This document shows positions 27,278-35,816 of a stretch of DNA of 64,000 nt, in pieces. A program made the translations under genes and the position numbers. This DNA is from Candidatus Pelagibacter giovannonii (GTDB lineage Bacteria; Pseudomonadota; Alphaproteobacteria; Pelagibacterales; Pelagibacteraceae). Numbering within the stretch: the first letter of the stretch is position 1; every line of letters begins with the position of its first letter. The notes beneath the pieces were generated by a model that saw only the letters and a list, made by a program, of their open reading frames with translations, was not told the origin of the DNA and ran no database searches. The stretch covers positions 372,001 through 436,000 of the forward strand of contig NZ_CP038852.1 in NCBI RefSeq assembly GCF_012276695.1, written 5' to 3'.

Positions 27278-27547
27278 ATGAAAATTAAGCTTGAGCTATT
27301 TGGAGCAAGTAGAGATTTTAGTAATAAAGAATTCTTAGAATTTAACATAAAACAAAAGATGGAAATTAAAGATTTTAGGAAAGAAGTAATTAATTATTTA
27401 GATAAAAACTTTAAGGGTAATGAAAATTTTATTAAAATTGTAAAAAACTCTGTTTTTTGCTCAGAAGATAATAATATTGTTAGTGATGACTTTAAGATTA
27501 TCAAAAATCAAAAAATTGGAATTATACCTCCAATAGGTGGGGGTTGA
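27278..27547 (+). CDS. moaD: Molybdopterin synthase small subunit MoaD
   Basis: An 89-residue ubiquitin-fold sulfur carrier ending PPIGGG. The C-terminal Gly-Gly is the site of thiocarboxylation, and the protein gives sulfur to precursor Z together with MoaE. It begins two bases after moaC and its stop TGA overlaps the moaE ATG, consistent with stoichiometric translation of the two synthase subunits. Confidence 0.92.
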   Translation: MKIKLELFGASRDFSNKEFLEFNIKQKMEIKDFRKEVINYLDKNFKGNENFIKIVKNSVFCSEDNNIVSDDFKIIKNQKIGIIPPIGGG

Positions 27548-27999
27548 TGCTACATAAAAAAATAATAGATATTAAAAAAGATAAAATAAAAACTTCTGAA
27601 GCGGAAGCTTTTATAAAATCTTCTTCATATGGTGCATCAATTATTTTTAATGGCACAGTCAGAAATATTAATGAAAATAAAGAAGTTGTTGGAATAACTT
27701 ATGACAGTCATGACGAACTGGTATTAAAAAGTTTTGAGGAAATTTATAAAGAGGCTACTGAAAAACTAAAAATTTTGAATAAAGCAGTCTTTATAGAGCA
27801 TATTAAAGGTTATGTAGGGCTTGGAGAAACTAGTATAATTATCGCAGTTGCTTGCAAACATAGGGATGAAGCTTATGTCCTTTCTAGATATATTATTGAA
27901 GAAATTAAAAAAAGATCTCCTATATGGAAAAAAGAACATTATAAAAATGAACAAAGTGAGTGGCTAAAAGGTAATCCTATTAAAAATGAAAAAATATAA
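27547..27999 (+). CDS. moaE: Molybdopterin synthase catalytic subunit MoaE
   Basis: A 150-residue MoaE starting at the ATG overlapping the moaD stop (TGATG); the TTG one codon earlier is also open. IFNGTVRN (about 36-43), ITYDSHDEL and the C-terminal catalytic segment PIWKKEHYKNEQSEWLKGN (lysines and Trp conserved) are visible. It inserts the two dithiolene sulfurs into precursor Z. Its 3' end overlaps msrP by 14 bases, tying cofactor synthesis to the enzyme that uses it. Confidence 0.93.
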   Translation: MLHKKIIDIKKDKIKTSEAEAFIKSSSYGASIIFNGTVRNINENKEVVGITYDSHDELVLKSFEEIYKEATEKLKILNKAVFIEHIKGYVGLGETSIIIAVACKHRDEAYVLSRYIIEEIKKRSPIWKKEHYKNEQSEWLKGNPIKNEKI

Positions 28000-28891
28000 A
28001 AATTCAGAAATTACACCTGAGCAAATATATAATAAAAGAAGAAAGTTTATTAGATCTATTGGTTTGGGTGTGGGTTCATTATCCTTAAGTAGTATACCGT
28101 TTTTAAACAATGCTTATTCACAAAATAAAGCTGAGCTAACTTCATATAAGGATATCACGACTTACAACAACTATTATGAGTTTGGAACTGGAAAAGGTGA
28201 CCCTTTCAAAAATTCACAAGAATTTGTTAATAAACCATGGAGTGTCACTATTGAAGGCGAGGTAGATAATCCAATAACACTTTCAGCTGAAGAAATAATT
28301 TCTTTATTTCCTTCCGAAGAAAGAGTTTACAAACTTAGATGCGTTGAAGGGTGGTCTATGGTAATTCCTTGGATGGGATTTTCTTTAAGTAAATTACTTA
28401 ATAAAGTGTCTATTAAAAATAGTGCAAAATTTGTTGAATTTGAAAGTATTTACGACCCTTTACAAATGAAAGGTCAAAAGTATCCAGTATTAAACTGGCC
28501 CTATAGAGAAGGATTAAGAATTGATGAAGCTATGCATCCTATAACAACAGTCGTTACTGGTCTTTATGGAAAATCTTTACCTAACCAAAATGGAGCTCCA
28601 TTAAGAATTTTTGTTCCTTGGAAGTATGGTTTTAAAAGTGCAAAAGCAATTGTTAAAATAAAATTAGTTGAAAATATGCCTACATCATCTTGGATGAGAT
28701 CGTCCCCAAGAGAATATGGGTTTTACTCAAATGTTAATCCTAACGTTTCACATCCTAGATGGTCACAAGCAACAGAACGTGTCATAGGTGAGGGCATTTT
28801 GTCTCCCAGAATTGAAACAGAAATGTTTAATGGGTATGGTGATGAAGTTGCAAATTTATACTCAGGTATGGATTTAAAGAAAAACTTTTAA
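27986..28891 (+). CDS. msrP: Protein-methionine-sulfoxide reductase, molybdenum subunit MsrP (YedY)
   Basis: A 301-residue periplasmic molybdoenzyme. A twin-arginine export signal is present (KRRKFIRSIGLG, residues 18-29, then a hydrophobic stretch ending near NAYSQ). The Mo-ligand cysteine lies in LRCVEGWSMVIPW (about 117-129). MsrP binds Mo-molybdopterin without a nucleotide and repairs oxidised methionines in periplasmic proteins. The gene overlaps moaE and is followed by msrQ, which feeds it electrons. Confidence 0.93.
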   Translation: MKKYKNSEITPEQIYNKRRKFIRSIGLGVGSLSLSSIPFLNNAYSQNKAELTSYKDITTYNNYYEFGTGKGDPFKNSQEFVNKPWSVTIEGEVDNPITLSAEEIISLFPSEERVYKLRCVEGWSMVIPWMGFSLSKLLNKVSIKNSAKFVEFESIYDPLQMKGQKYPVLNWPYREGLRIDEAMHPITTVVTGLYGKSLPNQNGAPLRIFVPWKYGFKSAKAIVKIKLVENMPTSSWMRSSPREYGFYSNVNPNVSHPRWSQATERVIGEGILSPRIETEMFNGYGDEVANLYSGMDLKKNF

Positions 28892-28915
28892 ATACATAAA
28901 TTTTTTTTATAAAAT

Positions 28916-29485
28916 ATGCAGAAATATATAAAAATACCAATTTTCTTTATATCTTTACTGCCAATATTAATTATTTTTTATCAAATTATCTTTAATCAGT
29001 TAGGTCCTGAACCTGTAAAAGAAATTACACATGTAACTGGTAATTGGACGCTTCGTTTTATTATAATAACTCTTGCAATGACTCCTTTACAAAAGTTTAC
29101 TAAATTAAATTTCTGGATTAGCTATAGAAGAATGTTTGGCTTGTTTGTATTTTTTTACGCATCAGCGCATATGATGACTTATGTAGGAATAGATTATCGT
29201 TTTGACTGGTCTAGTATTAGTGATGATATTATTAAAAAAAAATTTATATTTGCTGGATTTTTAGCTTGGCTTTTATTAGTGCCACTTGCTCTTACTTCAT
29301 CTAAAAGAATGATAAGGTTGTTAAGAGATAAGTGGAAAAAACTACACAAGCTTATTTATATAATTTCTTTATTGGGAATTATTCACTACTTATGGTTAGT
29401 TAAAGTAGTTACAGTTGAACCCTTAATCTATCTTATTATTATTGTAATTTTACTTACGCTAAGAGTTAAAATGAAATTTAATTAA
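28916..29485 (+). CDS. msrQ: Heme-binding membrane subunit MsrQ (YedZ)
   Basis: A 189-residue ferric-reductase-like membrane protein with about five or six transmembrane segments and histidines suited to heme b binding (SAHMMTYV near 82, KLHKLIYIISLLGIIHYLW near 142). It passes electrons from the quinone pool or flavin reductase to MsrP. The start is 24 bases after msrP. Its stop overlaps by 8 bases the stop region of the convergent DUF779 gene. Confidence 0.9.
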   Translation: MQKYIKIPIFFISLLPILIIFYQIIFNQLGPEPVKEITHVTGNWTLRFIIITLAMTPLQKFTKLNFWISYRRMFGLFVFFYASAHMMTYVGIDYRFDWSSISDDIIKKKFIFAGFLAWLLLVPLALTSSKRMIRLLRDKWKKLHKLIYIISLLGIIHYLWLVKVVTVEPLIYLIIIVILLTLRVKMKFN

Positions 29486-29825
29486 TTAATTTTTTTTCAG
29501 GAACACAAATCTCTGATCTTGTTAAAAATCTTCTGCCAGTTCCATTGTCAAGTGAAAACATTCCACCCATTCCTTTAATACAATCAATAATTAAATCTGT
29601 ATTTTTCCATGCTTCATGTTGGGTTTCGCTTATATAAAAAGGAACACCTCCAATTTTACCAATTAAAACATCATCATCGCTTATAAGAAATTCTTTAACT
29701 GGATAACACATCGGGGCACTACCATCACAACATCCACCAGATTGATGAAAAAGCAATTCTTTACCATGATCTTTCTTTAGATCTTCAATTAATTCTAACG
29801 CTAATGGTGTTGCTGAAACTTTCAT
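29478..29825 (-). CDS. DUF779 family protein
   Basis: A 115-residue protein of the DUF779 family. Cysteines cluster in HQSGGCCDGSAPMCYP (about 27-42), with another near the C-terminus in RSEICVP, an arrangement that could bind metal. DUF779 genes typically stand next to ExaC/AldB-type aldehyde dehydrogenases, as here (46 bases downstream of one), but the molecular role is not established. A perfect 10-bp hairpin lies between the two genes. Confidence 0.85.
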   Translation of the reverse strand: MKVSATPLALELIEDLKKDHGKELLFHQSGGCCDGSAPMCYPVKEFLISDDDVLIGKIGGVPFYISETQHEAWKNTDLIIDCIKGMGGMFSLDNGTGRRFLTRSEICVPEKKLIN

Positions 29826-29831
29826 AGTTAT

Positions 29832-29857
29832 ATGGCCTGTAGTTTAATACAGGCCAT
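29832..29857 (-). terminator. Intercistronic hairpin between aldehyde dehydrogenase and DUF779 genes
   Basis: Arms ATGGCCTGTA (29832-29841) and TACAGGCCAT (29848-29857) form a perfect 10-bp stem with a 6-base loop. It lies in the 45-base gap, with no U run after it on the minus strand, so it may adjust the ratio of the two products rather than end the message. Confidence 0.6.
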
Positions 29858-29870
29858 TATAATATATCTG

Positions 29871-31421
29871 TTAAAAGAAGCCTAATTTTTTCTCACTGTA
29901 TGACACGTGTAAGTTTTTCACCTGTCTATAATGATCAAGCATCATTTTATGTGTTTCTCTACCAATTCCAGATTGTTTATAACCTCCAAAAGCAGCATGA
30001 GCTGGATAAGCATGGTAGCAGTTAGTCCAAACTCTTCCTGCTTGGATCCCTCTTCCCATTCTATAAGCAATATTTCCATTTCTAGTCCAAACACCTGCTC
30101 CTAAACCATAAAGAGTATCATTTGCAATTTCTAATGCATGCGCTTCATCTTTAAATTTAGTAACTGATACAACTGGACCAAAAATTTCTTCTTGGAAAAC
30201 TCTCATAGAGTTATCACCTTCAAAAATAGTAGGTTGGATATAATTACCTTTTTCCAAACCACTGTTTAAGTTAGCAACCTCACCTCCACATAGAACTTTA
30301 GCACCCTCTTTCTTACCTAAATCTAAGTAAGATTTTATTTTCTCCATTTGCTCTAATGATACTTGAGCACCAATCATGGTTTCCATTTTTAAAGGGTTAT
30401 CTTGTGTTACAGCTTTTGTTCTAGCGATAGCTCTTTCCATAAATTTATCATAGATAGATTCTTGAATCAAAGCTCTACTAGGACAAGTACAAACTTCTCC
30501 CTGATTAAGAGCAAACATTGTAAAACCCTCTAGACATTTATCAAAGAATTCATCATCTTGATCCATGACATCTTCAAAGAAAACATTTGGAGATTTTCCA
30601 CCTAATTCTAAAGTTATTGGAATTAAGTTTTGAGCAGCATACTGCATAATCAAACGTCCAGTTGTTGTCTCACCCGTAAAAGCAATCTTTCTGATTCTTT
30701 TAGATGAAGCTAATGGCTTACCTGCTTCAAGACCAAAACCACTGACAACATTAAGGACTCCTGGAGGTAATAGATCTCCAATTAATTCCATTAATAGTAA
30801 GATTGATGCTGGTGTTTGTTCAGCTGGTTTTAAAACTACACAGTTTCCTGCAGCAAGTGCTGGTGCAAGTTTCCATGTTGCCATTAATAACGGGAAGTTC
30901 CAAGGTATAATTTGTGCAACTACACCAAGTGGCTCAGGTATATGATAAGAATACTCACTGTTACTTATCTCTGAAACAGAACCTTCTTCTGCTCTTATGG
31001 CTCCAGCAAAATATCTCCAATGATCAACAACTAATGGTAAATCAGCTGCCATACATTCTCTGATTGGCTTTCCATTATCTAGACATTCAGCAGTAGCTAA
31101 AAGCTCAAGGTTTTTTTCAATAACATCAGCTATTTTAAGCAGAATGTTAGATCTTTCAGTTATTGATGTAATTCCCCAAGTAGGAAAAGCAGCATGTGCA
31201 GCATCCAAAGCAGCTTCAACATCTTTTGCATCTGACCTTGGAACAGAACATATAACTTCATTATTGATTGGACTTACGTTGTCAAAATATTTTCCCGATT
31301 TTGGTTCAACGAATTTTCCTCCTATAAAATTTCCATATTGTTCTTTAAATGGAAATTTAACTTTTAAGTGAGACGTATCTAGTAACGGAGATCGTCCACC
31401 TTTTACTGTTTCTGTGCTCAT
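29871..31421 (-). CDS. Aldehyde dehydrogenase (ExaC/AldB type)
   Basis: 516 residues from the ATG at 31421, chosen because the protein then begins at the usual place for the family (MSTETVKGG..., [10 protein letters not shown]) and a purine-rich ribosome site (AGAGAGG) stands 6-7 bases before it. [21 protein letters not shown], the Glu in LELGGKSPN and the catalytic Cys in [13 protein letters not shown] are intact. ExaC-type enzymes oxidise acetaldehyde and other short aldehydes with NAD and often need K+. The reading frame is open upstream for another 65 codons of lysine-rich sequence (see the next entry). It is in an operon with DUF779. Confidence 0.9.
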   Translation of the reverse strand: MSTETVKGGRSPLLDTSHLKVKFPFKEQYGNFIGGKFVEPKSGKYFDNVSPINNEVICSVPRSDAKDVEAALDAAHAAFPTWGITSITERSNILLKIADVIEKNLELLATAECLDNGKPIRECMAADLPLVVDHWRYFAGAIRAEEGSVSEISNSEYSYHIPEPLGVVAQIIPWNFPLLMATWKLAPALAAGNCVVLKPAEQTPASILLLMELIGDLLPPGVLNVVSGFGLEAGKPLASSKRIRKIAFTGETTTGRLIMQYAAQNLIPITLELGGKSPNVFFEDVMDQDDEFFDKCLEGFTMFALNQGEVCTCPSRALIQESIYDKFMERAIARTKAVTQDNPLKMETMIGAQVSLEQMEKIKSYLDLGKKEGAKVLCGGEVANLNSGLEKGNYIQPTIFEGDNSMRVFQEEIFGPVVSVTKFKDEAHALEIANDTLYGLGAGVWTRNGNIAYRMGRGIQAGRVWTNCYHAYPAHAAFGGYKQSGIGRETHKMMLDHYRQVKNLHVSYSEKKLGFF

Positions 31422-31616
31422 TTTTATCCTCTCTCTCTTATTTTTATTCTTTAGCTTATTTTTTTTTAATGGCTTACGTAACTTCTTTTTAGTCACACTC
31501 TTTTTCTTTTTGACTTTTTTAATATTTTTAGGTGATCGCTTGACCAAGTTTTTCTTAATTTTTTTTTTGGCCTTACGTTTAGATTTTTTGGCTGTTTTTT
31601 TCTTTTTAGTAGCCAT
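31422..31616 (-). other. Lysine-rich in-frame leader in front of the aldehyde dehydrogenase
   Basis: From the ATG at 31616 a 65-codon frame runs without a stop into the dehydrogenase gene. It starts [11 protein letters not shown] and is more than half Lys/Arg, with repeats of KK, KKK and occasional Ser-Pro, like the C-terminal tails of histone H1-like or AlgP-like DNA-binding proteins. It could be a DNA/RNA-binding N-terminal extension, a separate basic peptide that lost its stop, or an untranslated purine-rich leader. No good ribosome site precedes 31616. Confidence 0.5.
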
Positions 31617-31733
31617 TACTAAATTAAACAAAAAATTATATTAATATCCATTGATTATATTATTAATTTTCTACTTTAGATTGAATGTAACCTACATCTT
31701 GTGCTTAGTTGAAATGTGTCTAATATTTTAATT

Positions 31734-31979
31734 ATGACTGAAGATAAAAAACAAGAATTACAATCAGCTACTTTTGAAAGACTGCTTAAACATTTAGATG
31801 AGCGAAAAGATGTTCAAAATATAGATATTATGAACCTTGCTGGTTTTTGTAGAAACTGTTTATCAAAATGGTATCGAGAAGAAGCAGAGAAAAAAGGTAT
31901 TGAAATTTCAGACCTTGATGCACGCGAACATGTCTATGGAATGCCTTATCCAGAGTGGAAAAAAAAATATCAAAAATAA
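31734..31979 (+). CDS. DUF1244 family protein
   Basis: An 81-residue protein from the ATG at 31734; a GTG six codons earlier is open but has no family residues. The core NLAGFCRNCLSKWYREEAEKKG (with a Cys-x2-Cys pair; see residues 32-53) and the DAREHVYGMPYPEWKKKYQ tail are the signature of DUF1244, a small conserved family of Alphaproteobacteria and relatives. No biochemical role can be given. Its stop abuts that of the convergent moaB. Confidence 0.85.
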   Translation: MTEDKKQELQSATFERLLKHLDERKDVQNIDIMNLAGFCRNCLSKWYREEAEKKGIEISDLDAREHVYGMPYPEWKKKYQK

Positions 31980-32480
31980 TTATTTTTCTTTAAGTCTCGG
32001 AAACAGCTCTACAAAGTTACAAGGTTTATGATTTATATCTAGCTGATGTTTTAAAATTCCGTCCCAAGCATCCGTAACACCACCAGAAGATCCCGGTAGA
32101 GCAAACACATACTTACCATTAGCTAGCACAGCACACGCTCTAGACTGAATAGCAGAAGTGCCAACTGTCTTTAAACTAATTGTTCTAAACACCTCTCCAA
32201 AACCTGGGATATGCTTATCAGCAATTTCATTCACTGCCTCCGGTGTGATATCTCGACCTGTAAGTCCTGTTCCACCTGTTGTAATTACAACGTCTATCTT
32301 AGATTGATTAATCCAATCTTTAAGGATTATAATAATGTCTTCTTTGTTATCTTTGCAAATTTTTCTATCTATTAATTTATGTTTGGCATCCTCTATTTTT
32401 TTTACTAAGATCGCACCTGACTTATCATTCTCAAAAGTTCTAGTGTCCGTAACAGTTAAAAGTGCTATATTTACAATCAT
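31980..32480 (-). CDS. moaB: Molybdenum cofactor biosynthesis protein MoaB
   Basis: A 166-residue MoaB/MogA fold. TTGGTGLTGRDITPEAV (about 84-100) and the C-terminal FALPGSSGGVTDAWDGIL (about 128-145) are the molybdopterin-binding loops. The long internal TSAIQSRACAVLANGK segment is the MoaB hexamer form. It adenylylates molybdopterin before metal insertion. Although 4 kb from moaACDE and on the other strand, it belongs to the same pathway. Divergent from the TauE gene. Confidence 0.92.
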   Translation of the reverse strand: MIVNIALLTVTDTRTFENDKSGAILVKKIEDAKHKLIDRKICKDNKEDIIIILKDWINQSKIDVVITTGGTGLTGRDITPEAVNEIADKHIPGFGEVFRTISLKTVGTSAIQSRACAVLANGKYVFALPGSSGGVTDAWDGILKHQLDINHKPCNFVELFPRLKEK

Positions 32481-32498
32481 AAATTTAAAATAATTACT

Positions 32499-33245
32499 GT
32501 GATTATATTATCATTTTTATTTCTTCTAACAGCAACTTTATACTCAAGTGTTGGATTTGGGGGTGGCTCTACTTATCTAGCTCTTCTATTAATCTGGGAT
32601 GTTCCTTACTTAATCTTTCCTGTAATTGCCCTCTTTTGTAATATTATTGTCGTATCAGGAAATTGTATTAACTATATTAAAGCTGGGAATATCAATCTTA
32701 AGATACTTACCCCATACTTAATATCATCTGTTCCACTTGCATTCATAGGTGGATCATTATCAGTAGATAAAGAAGTTTTTGAAATTTTACTTTTTGTCGT
32801 CTTGACACTAGCAGGAGCTCTGCTTCTTCTGAAATTTCAATCTTTTGATCAAAAAATTGAAGTTTATAAAAAGATACCAATAATATTATCATTATTGATT
32901 GGTGCATCTATTGGATTTGTATCTGGTGTGATTGGTATTGGTGGTGGTATATTTTTAAGTCCAATACTATTATTGGTCAGAGTTGATAGCGCTAAGAACA
33001 TTGCAACAGCAGCATCTCTTTTTATATTAATCAATTCTATGTCAGGACTTGCTGGTCAATTCACAAAATCTTCTGTAATAAATGAAATTTATAGCTATTG
33101 GCCATTATTTCTTTTAGTTTTATTGGGAGGTCAATTAGGAAACTATTTAAATCTTAAAATTTTTCCTGCAAGAATGTTGGCTTTAGTAACATCGGCACTT
33201 GTCATATTTGTCGCTATTCGAATGGGACTGAAGTTGTTTGCATAA
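32499..33245 (+). CDS. TauE/SafE (UPF0721) family membrane exporter
   Basis: A 248-residue membrane protein starting at GTG, with about eight hydrophobic segments. The two family repeats both carry the glycine motif: SSVGFGGGSTYLALLL near residue 16 and GVIGIGGGIFLSPILL near 145. TauE/SafE proteins move sulfite, sulfoacetate or other small anions across the membrane. The substrate is not given by the context. Only 18 bases separate its start from that of moaB. Confidence 0.85.
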   Translation: MIILSFLFLLTATLYSSVGFGGGSTYLALLLIWDVPYLIFPVIALFCNIIVVSGNCINYIKAGNINLKILTPYLISSVPLAFIGGSLSVDKEVFEILLFVVLTLAGALLLLKFQSFDQKIEVYKKIPIILSLLIGASIGFVSGVIGIGGGIFLSPILLLVRVDSAKNIATAASLFILINSMSGLAGQFTKSSVINEIYSYWPLFLLVLLGGQLGNYLNLKIFPARMLALVTSALVIFVAIRMGLKLFA

Positions 33246-33274
33246 CACAAGTATTAAATTATTATATATAAAAT

Positions 33275-33865
33275 ATGAAAACATTCAGAGCTTTTGGACC
33301 AACTATAGGAAAAACAAAGTTATCCAAAAAAATTATTACTATATTAAATAATCACATTGATAAGTCTCAATTATCAAAAAAAAATGATTATAGCTCTAAA
33401 CTAGCAAGTCAAATTAAGAATGAAATCAAGATACCCAAAGCAATAGTTAATAAAAGTTTATCTAAAGAGTTAATAAAAAATATCAAAAATTATCTTAATA
33501 AGTCTGATGTAAAAAAAATTAAAGAAATCAAAATAATTAATCTATGGGTAGTTAGACAATTAAAAAATGAATATAATCCTATTCATTATCATGAGGGACA
33601 ATTGTCAGGAGTTGGCTATCTTAGAATCCCAAAAGATATGAATCAAAATAAACTTGTTAAAAATAAAAAGTTTAAAACTAATGGAACTATTGATTTTATT
33701 AATGGGCAAACTAACTTTTTGAGTAAAAGTATCTATAATTTGAACCCTAAACTAGGAGATCTATTGATTTTTCCCAATTATTTAATGCATACTGCTTATC
33801 CTTTTAATGTTGATGGTGAGAGAAGATCTTTCTCTTTTAATGCTAAAATATTATTCAAAAAATAA
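33275..33865 (+). CDS. Putative 2OG-Fe(II) oxygenase
   Basis: A 196-residue protein. The C-terminal part has NPIHYHEGQLSGVGYLRIP (about 106-124), then LGDLLIFPNYLMHTAYPF and ERRSFSFNAK near the end. This is the pattern of a small oxygenase family (TIGR02466-like), frequent in marine bacteria and their phages, with His-rich iron ligands, a distal His and the 2-oxoglutarate Arg. The N-terminal 90 residues are lysine-rich and not recognised. The substrate is unknown; protein or nucleotide hydroxylation has been suggested for relatives. Confidence 0.7.
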   Translation: MKTFRAFGPTIGKTKLSKKIITILNNHIDKSQLSKKNDYSSKLASQIKNEIKIPKAIVNKSLSKELIKNIKNYLNKSDVKKIKEIKIINLWVVRQLKNEYNPIHYHEGQLSGVGYLRIPKDMNQNKLVKNKKFKTNGTIDFINGQTNFLSKSIYNLNPKLGDLLIFPNYLMHTAYPFNVDGERRSFSFNAKILFKK

Positions 33866-33899
33866 TTGCTAATCAGTCAATTAGATATATAAATACTTT

Positions 33900-33946
33900 A
33901 ACCGATTTGATCCATATTGCAGGTACTAACTGCTAAAAAGGAAATC
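33900..33946 (+). promoter_or_regulatory. SAM-II riboswitch (first of a tandem pair) before bhmT
   Basis: The segment carries the SAM-II core: GATTTGATCCATATTGCA (33904-33921), flanked by ACC and GGT, then GCTAAAAAGG at 33932-33941. In the known SAM-II pseudoknot the L1 bases pair with the 3' strand; here CC 33912-33913 can pair with GG 33940-33941, and GATTT 33904-33908 with AAATC 33942-33946. It lies 82 bases upstream of the bhmT start. Confidence 0.75.
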
Positions 33947-33964
33947 ATTAAATTAATTGGTAAG

Positions 33965-34022
33965 GGTAGTTGGACTATATTGTGCACCTGGCATAAAGCT
34001 AAAGCGCTAAAAAGGTAAGGAG
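33965..34022 (+). promoter_or_regulatory. SAM-V riboswitch (second of a tandem pair) overlapping the bhmT ribosome site
   Basis: A second copy of the 3' core GCTAAAAAGG occurs at 34006-34015, preceded by GGACTATATTG (33972-33982) and GCACC, and it abuts the Shine-Dalgarno AGGAG (34018-34022) of bhmT. The order SAM-II then SAM-V in front of bhmT has been reported in Pelagibacter (SAM-V motif, common in marine bacteria), where the second aptamer blocks translation when SAM is bound. Exact pairing here is not modelled. Confidence 0.68.
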
Positions 34023-34027
34023 CAAAG

Positions 34028-34936
34028 ATGGATATAAATTTTTTCAAAGAAACAAGAATTCTAGATGGTGGAATGGGTCAAGAGTTATTAGCGAGAGGTG
34101 TGGAAACATATGGTACTCTCTGGAGTGCTAATGCATTATTGCAGGAAAAATATCATCAGCTTTTGCTTGATACACACTTAGATTTTATAAATTCTGGTGC
34201 TGAAATTATTGTGACAACAACATTTACTACAAGAAGAATGAGATTAAGAGATAATGGTGTTGAAGATAAATTTGAGTATTTAAATACTAAAGCTGGTGAA
34301 ATAGCCAAAAAAGCAAAAGATTTAAACCCTCATGTTTTAGTTGCTGGTGGACTACCTCCTCAATATTTAACTTATGAGGCAGACACAAGATCTGATAGAG
34401 AAATTAAAGAAAATTTCTACGATCAAGCAAAATTGCTTGATCCTTTTATAGATTTTTTTTATTTTGACGTATTAAGCAGTGTACGAGAGTTTAAATTGGC
34501 GATCGAAGCCATAGAAAGCTTTAATAAACCTTATCTTATTGGAGCTCATATCTCAGAGGGTGTGAAATTGCCAAGTGGTGAAAATATTTCTAAAATTATC
34601 ACAACTATAGATCACAAAAATTTACTTGGGATAATACTTTCTTGTGTATCACCAGAAAATTATGAAAAAAATCTTAACGAAATAAAAAGTTTAGGTGTTC
34701 CTTTTGGCTTTAAACTCAATGGGTTTATCACAACAAAACCTACGGCAGGTTACACAAATACTTTTAATAAAAGTAAAACAGGAAACCCTAATGAATTTCT
34801 GGGTCACAGAGAAGATCTAGTGCCAGAAAAGATGGCTTTATTTGTAAAAAAATTTAAAGAAGCTGGGGCCACTATTTTAGGAGGTTGCTGTGAAACCAGA
34901 CCAGCACACATTAAGGAGATAGCTAAACTTAAGTAA
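34028..34936 (+). CDS. bhmT: Homocysteine S-methyltransferase (betaine-homocysteine methyltransferase-like)
   Basis: A 302-residue Pfam-type S-methyl_trans domain. DGGMGQELLARG is at about residues 13-24, the first zinc Cys is in ILSCVSPENY near 210, and the Cys pair is in GGCCETRPAHI near the C-terminus (about 288-298). It makes methionine from homocysteine using a methyl donor such as betaine, dimethylsulfoniopropionate or S-methylmethionine. The tandem SAM riboswitch in its leader fits a methionine-supply role. The donor is not certain; the length (302) is shorter than mammalian BHMT (about 400). Confidence 0.85.
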   Translation: MDINFFKETRILDGGMGQELLARGVETYGTLWSANALLQEKYHQLLLDTHLDFINSGAEIIVTTTFTTRRMRLRDNGVEDKFEYLNTKAGEIAKKAKDLNPHVLVAGGLPPQYLTYEADTRSDREIKENFYDQAKLLDPFIDFFYFDVLSSVREFKLAIEAIESFNKPYLIGAHISEGVKLPSGENISKIITTIDHKNLLGIILSCVSPENYEKNLNEIKSLGVPFGFKLNGFITTKPTAGYTNTFNKSKTGNPNEFLGHREDLVPEKMALFVKKFKEAGATILGGCCETRPAHIKEIAKLK

Positions 34937-35816
34937 TTTTTTTATTTCCTGCTTTTTTTACAAAATAAAGTCCAACTAGAACTGCTAACAATGAAGTTAA
35001 AACTTTATCAGTAATTAATTCGTCTAAAAATATATAACTTAAAATAATTCCAAAAATAGGTATTAAGTAAGAAACCTGAGACTGAAATATTAGTCCATTG
35101 TTCTTTAAAATTCTAAATCTAAGAAGCCAAGCTAAACCTGTTGATACTAAACCAAGATAAACTACAGAAATACTTGACTCTATTGAGGGTGTAGTTTCCC
35201 AAGGTTTTTCTATAAAAGAAACTAATGGTATCAAAATTATTATAGCCCAGATTAATATTGATCCTGTTACGTTTTCATTTTTTTTATCACTGATTTTAAG
35301 AGTTAAAACTCCACCTATTACATAACAAGTTGAGCCAAGTAAAATCATTAATGCCGAAAAAAAATTATTATCATTAATTAAAAAATTGTCTGAAAATAGA
35401 TAAACAATTCCTGAAAAACCAATTAATATTCCAAATGTTTTAATAAAGTCAAATTTTTCATTTTTAGTAAAAAAATGTCCTAATACAGTTGAGCTTAATG
35501 GTGTAGTTGACATCAATATTGCTGCTAAATTACTTTGAACTGATTTTACACCATAGGCGATTAAAAAAAATGGCAGTACTAAATTTACAAATCCAATTAT
35601 AGCAAACCAATACCAATCTTTAGAAAAAGCTTCTATTTTAATTTTTTTGTAAAAACATAATAATAGTACTGGAATTGAGCCAAAAAAAACTCTCAAGAAT
35701 GCAATCGTGATTGGTCCAAAAGACTCTGTTGCAATTTTTATATTAAAAAAAGCTGACGCCCATATTAAAGCTAAAATTATTAATAAAGTATAATCAATTA
35801 ATTTAGGCTGTCTCAT
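34929..35816 (-). CDS. EamA/DMT family transporter (RhaT type)
   Basis: A 295-residue membrane protein with ten predicted transmembrane segments in two EamA repeats. ALIWASAFFNIKIATESFGP near residue 17 opens the first, and the second follows around LLGSTCYVIGGVLTL with FLDELIT near the end. DMT exporters release amino acids, bases or other metabolites; the substrate is unknown. Its 3' end overlaps bhmT by 8 bases on the opposite strand, and its start overlaps the YbaK gene by 4. Confidence 0.86.
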   Translation of the reverse strand: MRQPKLIDYTLLIILALIWASAFFNIKIATESFGPITIAFLRVFFGSIPVLLLCFYKKIKIEAFSKDWYWFAIIGFVNLVLPFFLIAYGVKSVQSNLAAILMSTTPLSSTVLGHFFTKNEKFDFIKTFGILIGFSGIVYLFSDNFLINDNNFFSALMILLGSTCYVIGGVLTLKISDKKNENVTGSILIWAIIILIPLVSFIEKPWETTPSIESSISVVYLGLVSTGLAWLLRFRILKNNGLIFQSQVSYLIPIFGIILSYIFLDELITDKVLTSLLAVLVGLYFVKKAGNKKIT

